DNA of 13,180 nt from JBFJWU01 sp041623475 [NCBI: bacterium]. GTDB lineage: Bacteria; J088. The DNA is taken from NCBI GenBank assembly GCA_041623475.1, contig JBFJWU010000059.1, forward strand, positions 1-13,180. Reading direction: 5' to 3'. The translations under genes were made by a program, and so were the position numbers. Shown one piece after another: positions 8,954 to 13,180 of this stretch. The notes beneath the pieces were generated by a model, which was not told where the DNA came from, did not search any database, and worked only from the letters and a program-made list of their open reading frames with translations. The stretch's first letter is position 1, and the number at the start of each line of letters is the position of its first letter.

Positions 8954-9652
8954 CTAGTCGGTAACCGGCGGCCCGCCAGCCTCGGCGGTCAGAAACTCGT
9001 TGTGCAGGATGATCCGCTTGCCATCCAGGGTTACAAACGATGACCGCACAAAATCCCCAAGGACACGGCTGACTGTTTCCCGCGAGGTACCGATCATGGC
9101 CGCCAGTTCTGCGTGGGTCGGGCGTTTCTCGACAACCACATTGCTGCCGGCCTGGATGCCTTCCTGCGTCGCAATTTCCCGCAGCGCCCTGGCCACGCGA
9201 CCGTACACGTCCATCAGGGCCAGGCTGCCAATCTTGCCATCGGCCATGCGCAGCCGCTGGCTCATGGTTTCAAGGATCCTCAGGGCCATCTCCGGCGTTT
9301 CACGCAGGAAATCCATAAACGACTGCCGAAGCAGGCGAATCAGCTTGCTTTCTTCCAGCGCGACGACTGACGCGCTCCTGGGTCCACCATCGATCAAGGC
9401 CATTTCGCCGAAAAAATCGCCTTCACGCAATGTCGACAGGATGACCTCCTTGCCGTCTTCACCGTACAGGACAACCTTGACCCGGCCGCTCAGGATGACG
9501 TACAACGCGTCTCCCGGCTCATCCTGCTGCAGGATGACTTCGTCGCGGGCAAATTCCCGCTCGTCGACCAGCTGGATCAGACGGTCCAGCGCCTCATCTT
9601 CAAAGTTCGATAAGACGCTGACTTGTTTTATTATTTCGCGATCTAGGTCCAT
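8954..9652 (-). CDS. Crp/Fnr family transcriptional regulator
   Basis: A 232-residue regulator with an N-terminal cyclic-nucleotide-binding jelly roll (about 10-120) and a C-terminal winged HTH (about 150-220). The phosphate-binding cassette FGEMALIDGGPRSAS keeps the Glu (83) and Arg-Ser (92-93) that hold cAMP in E. coli CRP, so nucleotide binding is likely. No FNR-type cysteine cluster is present near the N-terminus. The recognition helix SRETVSR at 190-196 keeps the Arg-Glu-Arg pattern of CRP (SRETVGR) that reads TGTGA half-sites. ATG 9652 follows AGGGGA at good spacing. It is transcribed towards trpF, 59 bases away. Whether trpF is on the same mRNA is not settled. It may be a Crp-like regulator other than the orthologue of crp itself. 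Confidence 0.9.
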   Translation of the reverse strand: MDLDREIIKQVSVLSNFEDEALDRLIQLVDEREFARDEVILQQDEPGDALYVILSGRVKVVLYGEDGKEVILSTLREGDFFGEMALIDGGPRSASVVALEESKLIRLLRQSFMDFLRETPEMALRILETMSQRLRMADGKIGSLALMDVYGRVARALREIATQEGIQAGSNVVVEKRPTHAELAAMIGTSRETVSRVLGDFVRSSFVTLDGKRIILHNEFLTAEAGGPPVTD

Positions 9653-9694
9653 TTTTTCCCCTGTTCAAGGATAGCTGATGGGCAGGTCTGTGTC

Positions 9695-9728
9695 AAAAAA
9701 AAAGGCGGGCCCGAATGGGCCCGCCTTT
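9695..9728 (-). terminator. Intrinsic terminator of glnA
   Basis: A perfect 9-bp G/C-rich stem (GGCGGGCCC, positions 9704-9712, with GGGCCCGCC, 9717-9725) and a 4-base loop lies 19 bases after the glnA stop. In the minus-strand transcript it is followed by nine U residues. The flanking A/T runs add up to three A-U pairs. It separates glnBA from the Crp-family gene, which therefore needs its own promoter in the short remaining space. Confidence 0.95.
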
Positions 9729-9746
9729 CAGCAAATGCTGCTGCGA

Positions 9747-11165
9747 TCAGCAGTCGTAATACAGGTCGAATTCCTTCGGATGCGGCAGAACGCGACACGC
9801 GTCGATCTCGTTCTCGCGTTTCCACTCGATCCAGCCTTCGATGACATCTGGTGTAAAGACATCGCCTTTCAGCAGGAATTCGTGATCGTTTTCCAGTTCG
9901 TTGACGGCTTCCGCCAGGCTGCCTGGCATCTGCGGGATTTCCTTCAACTCTTCCGGGCTGAGTGCGTAAAGATCCTTGTCCATCGCCTCGCCTGGATCCA
10001 GTTTGTTCTCGATTCCGTCCAATCCCGCCATCAGCAAGGCTGCAAACGCCAAGTATCCGTTGGCGCTTGGATCCGGGAACCGCGTTTCGATTCGCTTGGC
10101 TTTGGGGCTGGGCGAATACATCGGGATCCGGATCGATGCCGAACGGTTACGGCTGGAATGGGCAATACTGACCGGTGCTTCAAAGCCGGGAACCAGTCGC
10201 TTGTAACTGTTGACCGTCGGGTTGGTAAAGGCCACCAGCGAGCGGGCATTCTTTTTGATGCCGGCAATGTACTGCAGGCCCATCTCACTCATGCCGCCGT
10301 ATCCGTCGCCCGCGAACAGCGGCTCGCCGCCCTTCCACAGACTCTGGTGAACGTGCATGCCGCTGCCGTTATCGTCGGCGAAGGGCTTGGGCATAAATGT
10401 AACGGTTTTGCCATTACGATAGGCAACGTTTTTGATGATGTACTTGAACCACATGAACTGGTCAGCCATTTTCAGGCCTTCCTGAAAGCGCATGTCAATT
10501 TCACACTGGCCAGCGGTGGCAACTTCGTGATGGACGGCCTCGACTTCGATGCCCAGGTCGATCATTACAGAAGCCATTTCATTCCGCAGGTCAGACAGCG
10601 TGTCGATTGGGGACACCGGGAAGTAACCGCCACCGTAATGGGGCTTGTGTCCCAGGTTCGGACCTTCGTCGGCAGCTGTGTTCCAGTGGCCTTCGACAGA
10701 ATCGATCATATAGAACGAGCTGTTCGGCTCCAGGCCGTAGCGAATATCGTCAAATACAAAAAATTCCGGCTCGGGGCCAAAAAAGACCTTGTCGGCAATG
10801 CCGGTGCCTTCCATGTACTTGATGGCTTTTTTCAGGATATACCGAGGGTCACGGCTGTATGGTTCGCGCGTAATCGGGTCGACGATGTCGCACTGGACAC
10901 TGATCGTCGGCGCTTCAAAAAACGGGTCGATTGCGGCAGTGTCCGGGTCCGGCACGACCAGCATGTCAGATGCGTTGATCGTTTGCCAGCCGCGAATCGA
11001 GCTGCCATCGAAGCCCAGGCCGTCTTCGAAAATATCTTCGGTCAGTTCGGCGATCGGCAGGCCGAAATGCTGCCACTGTCCGAGAAAATCACAAAACTTG
11101 ATGTCAACAAATTCGCACGCATTTTCTTTGGCGAACTCAATGACTTCCTTTGGGGATTTGCCCAT
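9747..11165 (-). CDS. glnA: Glutamine synthetase type I (GSI-beta)
   Basis: Glutamine synthetase makes glutamine from glutamate, ammonia and ATP and acts as a cytosolic dodecamer. The 472-residue protein carries the latch [10 protein letters not shown], metal-site [11 protein letters not shown], the ATP/glutamate motif [16 protein letters not shown], and [10 protein letters not shown]. The adenylylation region [10 protein letters not shown], with Tyr400 matching E. coli Tyr397, places it in the beta subgroup regulated by GlnE. A strong AGGAGG (11173-11178) precedes ATG 11165. It lies 80 bases downstream of glnB on the same strand and is closed by an intrinsic terminator, so a two-gene operon under nitrogen control is expected. 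Confidence 0.98.
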   Translation of the reverse strand: MGKSPKEVIEFAKENACEFVDIKFCDFLGQWQHFGLPIAELTEDIFEDGLGFDGSSIRGWQTINASDMLVVPDPDTAAIDPFFEAPTISVQCDIVDPITREPYSRDPRYILKKAIKYMEGTGIADKVFFGPEPEFFVFDDIRYGLEPNSSFYMIDSVEGHWNTAADEGPNLGHKPHYGGGYFPVSPIDTLSDLRNEMASVMIDLGIEVEAVHHEVATAGQCEIDMRFQEGLKMADQFMWFKYIIKNVAYRNGKTVTFMPKPFADDNGSGMHVHQSLWKGGEPLFAGDGYGGMSEMGLQYIAGIKKNARSLVAFTNPTVNSYKRLVPGFEAPVSIAHSSRNRSASIRIPMYSPSPKAKRIETRFPDPSANGYLAFAALLMAGLDGIENKLDPGEAMDKDLYALSPEELKEIPQMPGSLAEAVNELENDHEFLLKGDVFTPDVIEGWIEWKRENEIDACRVLPHPKEFDLYYDC

Positions 11166-11245
11166 GTTGTTTCCTCCTATGGGTTTCAGAAACGATTTTC
11201 GGTACTTGGTGTCCCGAACTGGTTAATTACAAAATTCGCTGCAGG

Positions 11246-11587
<342 letters not shown>

Positions 11588-11605
11588 TTATTCCTCACTG
11601 GTCTG

Positions 11606-11627
11606 GCGCACATCAATGACCGTGCGC
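11606..11627. repeat. Inverted repeat overlapping the expected glnB transcription start
   Basis: Arms GCGCAC (11606-11611) and GTGCGC (11622-11627) are separated by 10 bases. It sits 10 to 20 bases downstream of the sigma-54 -12 element, so one arm covers the expected start site. Its spacing does not fit an NtrC site (7 bases between GCAC and GTGC). It may be an operator, an RNA hairpin at the 5' end of the leader, or chance. Confidence 0.4.
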
Positions 11628-11635
11628 TATGTAAA

Positions 11636-11651
11636 TGCAATTCCCGTGCCA
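11636..11651 (-). promoter_or_regulatory. Sigma-54 (-24/-12) promoter of glnB-glnA
   Basis: The minus strand reads TGGCACGGGAATTGCA, which matches the RpoN consensus TGGCAC-N5-TTGCA at every conserved position with correct spacing. The expected start is about 11 bases downstream of the -12 GC, near 11625, leaving a leader of about 40 bases before the glnB ATG. Sigma-54 promoters need an enhancer-binding activator, and an NtrC-type palindrome lies about 80 bases upstream. Confidence 0.92.
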
Positions 11652-11721
11652 CTTATCCGGGCCGAAAAACCGGCAACTTCCGGACGTGCCGCACAGAAAT
11701 TCAGCACATTGGCCAAAATGA

Positions 11722-11738
11722 TGCACAAAAGTTGTGCA
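11722..11738. promoter_or_regulatory. NtrC-type enhancer palindrome
   Basis: TGCACAAAAGTTGTGCA is a 17-base dyad matching GCAC-N7-GTGC with the flanking T/A of the NtrC consensus. It lies about 105 bases upstream of the predicted sigma-54 start, a normal enhancer distance. It is also about 200 bases upstream of the divergent receiver-PilZ gene, so an effect on that gene is possible. Confidence 0.85.
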
Positions 11739-11931
11739 ACTATCTATTCGACGACGTCAAATGTAGAAGTTGTGCCCGCAGCCCAAAAAGCCGCAATGGC
11801 ACTGTCCCTCGTGCCCAAACAGGCAGGCAGTATACCACGGGACCGGTTAAATTCAAACACGTCATCGGGTGAACAATTGCCGGGTACAATGTCTGCCAAA
11901 GCCACATTTTGCAGGCAGGATTCGCACGCAC

Positions 11932-11936
11932 GGAGG
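11932..11936 (+). promoter_or_regulatory. Shine-Dalgarno GGAGG that fixes a TTG start
   Basis: GGAGG ends 8 bases before TTG 11945. The other in-frame upstream candidate, TTG 11909, has no such site and would add twelve residues unrelated to a receiver fold. This supports TTG 11945 as the start of the receiver-PilZ gene. Confidence 0.75.
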
Positions 11937-11944
11937 ACCCCGAA

Positions 11945-12652
11945 TTGGCGCAGCTGACCGTATCTGTAGTTACTGAAAACGACGCATTACGAAAGAATGT
12001 CCAGCAACGCCTGGAAAAAGCCAAAGTCAAGGTACTGGCCGGCGCCAGCGGTGTCGAGGCATCCAATTACGCCGACTACGGCGGGGCCGAACTGACGATC
12101 CTCGACCAGAAACTGGCCGATATGAACGGTGTCCAGGCCTGCCGCAACCTGAAGACCGACAAAACAACGGCGCTCAAGCCCGTCATCCTGCTGATCCGCC
12201 AGAAAATAGACAAAAACGTCGCGATCGCGATCAAGGCTGGCGCCAGTGCGGTTGTCGCGTACGACGAACTGGATAACCTGGTCGCCATTGCCCAGCGCGT
12301 ACTGGACGAAGCCACGTGGATCAAAGCCGAAGGGTCCGTAGTGGACTTTTACCTGCCCTCTGACAGTGCCAAAACAATGTACCGCGGCCAGATCACTGAA
12401 ATCGGCCTGTCCGGAATGCGCCTGACCGCCCCGGACTGTCCTGTCCAGGCGACCGACGTCATCGATGTCAAGGCCTCGTTAAAGGAAGAAGCCCCGATCG
12501 TCGGCCGCGCCGACGTTCAATCCGTGACCACAACCGGCGAATCCAGGCTGATCAGCATCAGCTGGCAAAGCTACCGCAAAGGCGACAAAATGCGCCTTGA
12601 AAAATGGCTCCAGGTCGAAGAAGCCCGCCAGGTCAAGAATACGACGCTGTAG
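11945..12652 (+). CDS. Degenerate receiver domain fused to a PilZ-like domain
   Basis: A 235-residue soluble protein. Residues 4-122 follow a receiver fold: ELTILDQKLADMNG puts Asp54 at the phosphoacceptor position with the usual spacing to Gly. However, the acidic pair is reduced to TEND, the conserved Thr is replaced in VILLIRQK, and the Lys-Pro motif is replaced by VVAYDE. This looks like a pseudo-receiver or one used for contact only. Residues 130-225 resemble a PilZ domain (GQITEIGLSGMRL corresponds to the DxSxxG strand, with Glu and Gly replacing Asp and Ser), and no clear RxxxR precedes it, so c-di-GMP binding is doubtful. The TTG start at 11945 is chosen for its GGAGG. The gene is divergent from glnB and is followed by a long hairpin. 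Its process is unknown; surface attachment or motility control would be typical for the fold. Confidence 0.72.
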   Translation: MAQLTVSVVTENDALRKNVQQRLEKAKVKVLAGASGVEASNYADYGGAELTILDQKLADMNGVQACRNLKTDKTTALKPVILLIRQKIDKNVAIAIKAGASAVVAYDELDNLVAIAQRVLDEATWIKAEGSVVDFYLPSDSAKTMYRGQITEIGLSGMRLTAPDCPVQATDVIDVKASLKEEAPIVGRADVQSVTTTGESRLISISWQSYRKGDKMRLEKWLQVEEARQVKNTTL

Positions 12653-12653
12653 A

Positions 12654-12698
12654 CACGACCCCCGACATTTCGCAAACGCGAAACCAGGTCGGGGCGTG
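12654..12698 (+). terminator. Nested hairpin after the receiver-PilZ gene, possible terminator
   Basis: Starting just after the stop, CACG (12654-12657) pairs with CGTG (12695-12698), CCCCGAC (12660-12666) with GTCGGGG (12688-12694), and TTTCGC (12668-12673) with GCGAAA (12678-12683), with small bulges. No U tract follows in either direction, so a classical intrinsic terminator is not certain. It could also stabilise the mRNA 3' end. Confidence 0.5.
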
Positions 12699-12733
12699 AG
12701 GATCCTCCGACTCCACAAACCGGAACACAACAG

Positions 12734-12767
12734 AAAAGGCCGGCACCACAATGTGGTACCGGCCTTT
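12734..12767 (-). terminator. Intrinsic terminator downstream of tRNA-Arg
   Basis: A 12-bp stem (12738-12749 with 12753-12764) and a 3-base loop lie just after the tRNA 3' end. In the minus-strand RNA the single non-Watson-Crick position is a U-G pair, while in plus-strand RNA it would be a C-A mismatch. A run of U follows in the minus direction (12737-12734). This supports termination of the tRNA transcript. Confidence 0.85.
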
Positions 12768-12770
12768 ATG

Positions 12771-12844
<74 letters not shown>

Positions 12845-12846
12845 GT

Positions 12847-12872
12847 TGCAAATAGTTTGACATAAATTTGCA
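12847..12872. repeat. Short inverted repeat between tRNA-Arg and the tandem array
   Basis: TGCAAAT (12847-12853) and ATTTGCA (12866-12872) are 7-base inverted arms with a 12-base A/T-rich spacer containing TTGACA. They fill the gap between the tRNA 5' end and the first 147-bp unit. They may be part of the tRNA promoter or processing region; nothing decisive is visible. Confidence 0.45.
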
Positions 12873-12874
12873 GG

Positions 12875-12894
12875 TGGCGGAGAAGGAGGGATTT
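12875..12894 (-). other. tRNA-Ser 3'-terminal sequence copy, unit 1
   Basis: Twenty bases that read on the minus strand as the 3' end of a tRNA-Ser including CCA. The rest of the tRNA is absent. Such tails arise by duplication or by integrase attachment at a tRNA 3' end. Confidence 0.7.
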
Positions 12895-13021
12895 GGGTCT
12901 AAGCAGCTACGCTGCGTGACGCCGAGCGCCCCTGGCGCGACGGCTACCCCGGGGGTGAAAATCCCCGTCCCTACTAATGCTCCACCTGATAATTACGTTT
13001 GTCCAATTCCTTGCTGCAATG

Positions 13022-13041
13022 TGGCGGAGAAGGAGGGATTT
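13022..13041 (-). other. tRNA-Ser 3'-terminal sequence copy, unit 2
   Basis: Identical to the copy in unit 1, 147 bases away, and again not preceded by the remainder of a tRNA. Confidence 0.7.
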
Positions 13042-13168
13042 GGGTCTAAGCAGCTACGCTGCGTGACGCCGAGCGCTCCTGGCGCGACGGCTACCCCGGG
13101 GGTGAAAATCCCCGTCCCTACTAATGCTCCACCTGATAATTACGTTTGTCCAATTCCTTGCTGCAATG

Positions 13169-13180
13169 TGGCGGAGAAGG
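13169..13180 (-). other. Possible 3' end of a tRNA-Ser gene or third repeat copy (truncated by window end)
   Basis: The minus strand reads CCTTCTCCGCCA, the last twelve bases of the same tRNA-Ser tail. Because only this much is visible, it cannot be told whether a real tRNA-Ser gene or another repeat unit lies beyond. A tRNA-Ser upstream of tRNA-Arg(ACG) would match a gene pair known in gammaproteobacteria. Confidence 0.45.

Larger units (their letters stand above)
12874..13180. repeat. Tandem 147-bp repeats, each carrying a tRNA-Ser 3'-end sequence (array continues past window)
   Basis: Two full units (12874-13020 and 13021-13167) and the first 13 bases of a third. The full units differ at one base only (C12930 versus T13077). 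On the minus strand each unit contains AAATCCCTCCTTCTCCGCCA, which fits the end of a tRNA-Ser T loop, T-stem strand CCCTC, acceptor strand CTTCTCC, discriminator G and CCA. The bases before it (AGACCC) do not form a T stem, so the units are tRNA tail copies, not tRNA genes. The third partial copy could be a further unit or the true tRNA-Ser gene. Several hairpins lie inside the unit, and one plus-strand frame is open through the whole array. Confidence 0.9.

Noticed and set aside
11797-11812. Plus-strand sigma-54 promoter beginning TGGCAC for the receiver-PilZ gene
   Set aside because: The -24 half fits, but the expected TTGC -12 element reads CTCG, so it fails the consensus.
11798-11815. Second NtrC site GGCAC-N8-GTGCC
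   Set aside because: The spacer is one base longer than the consensus dyad; mentioned only as a possible weak site.
11885-11890. TACAAT as -10 box for the receiver-PilZ gene
   Set aside because: No -35-like hexamer at 16-18 bases upstream and no extended -10 TG; too weak to call a promoter.
11909-11944. Upstream TTG start for the receiver-PilZ gene
   Set aside because: It lacks a ribosome site, whereas TTG 11945 has GGAGG at 8-base spacing and begins right at the receiver fold.
12857-12862. TTGACA as a -35 box reading into the repeat array
   Set aside because: No -10 hexamer at a suitable distance on the plus strand.
12875-13041. Integrative element attL/attR at a tRNA-Ser 3' end
   Set aside because: Direct copies of a tRNA tail can mark an integrated element, but the 127 bases between copies hold no integrase or cargo; a tandem duplication explains it better.
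12874-13180. CRISPR array or integron attC sites
   Set aside because: The units are 147-bp head-to-tail copies with no unique spacers, and no attC core (RYYYAAC/GTTRRRY) was found.

Overview
The window looks like a Pseudomonadota chromosome. Evidence for this is a sigma-54/NtrC-controlled glnB-glnA pair, a trpF-trpB-trpA run, a Crp/Fnr regulator, 4-base start/stop overlaps, and a tRNA-Arg(ACG) next to a probable tRNA-Ser. A tRNA-Ser/tRNA-Arg(ACG) pair is familiar from gammaproteobacteria (E. coli serV-argVYZQ), while glnB directly upstream of glnA is common in alphaproteobacteria. I therefore leave the class open. Apart from the right-hand 340 bases this is ordinary, gene-dense chromosome with no insertion sequence, phage or CRISPR signal.

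Layout from left to right: (1) the C-terminal end of a CheY-like receiver on +. (2) A lone SCP-x-type thiolase on -. (3) A divergent membrane protein homologous to vitamin K-dependent gamma-carboxylase (HTTM family) on +. (4) A long minus-strand run read right to left: Crp/Fnr regulator, trpF, trpB, trpA, a PhnP-like metallo-hydrolase and a large DUF4175-like membrane/coiled-coil protein. From trpB onward each gene overlaps the next by 4 bases with GTG or TTG starts. (5) glnB-glnA on -, closed by a strong intrinsic terminator and driven by a near-perfect sigma-54 promoter with an NtrC-type palindrome. (6) A divergent + gene for a degenerate receiver fused to a PilZ-like domain, ending in a long hairpin. 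(7) tRNA-Arg(ACG) on - with its own terminator. (8) A tandem array of 147-bp repeats that runs off the right edge.

The most unusual part is the 147-bp array. Read on the minus strand, every unit ends in 20 bases that fit the 3' end of a tRNA-Ser (end of the T loop, T-stem strand, acceptor strand, G discriminator, CCA). The last partial unit may be the real tRNA-Ser gene, continuing beyond the window. This resembles the E. coli tyrT arrangement, where downstream repeats carry the tRNA 3' end. The unit also folds on paper into a closed three-hairpin structure. Other points worth a look are a TrpF whose catalytic Asp appears to be Glu, the carboxylase homologue with Asn at one conserved His position, and a receiver-PilZ protein lacking most signature residues.
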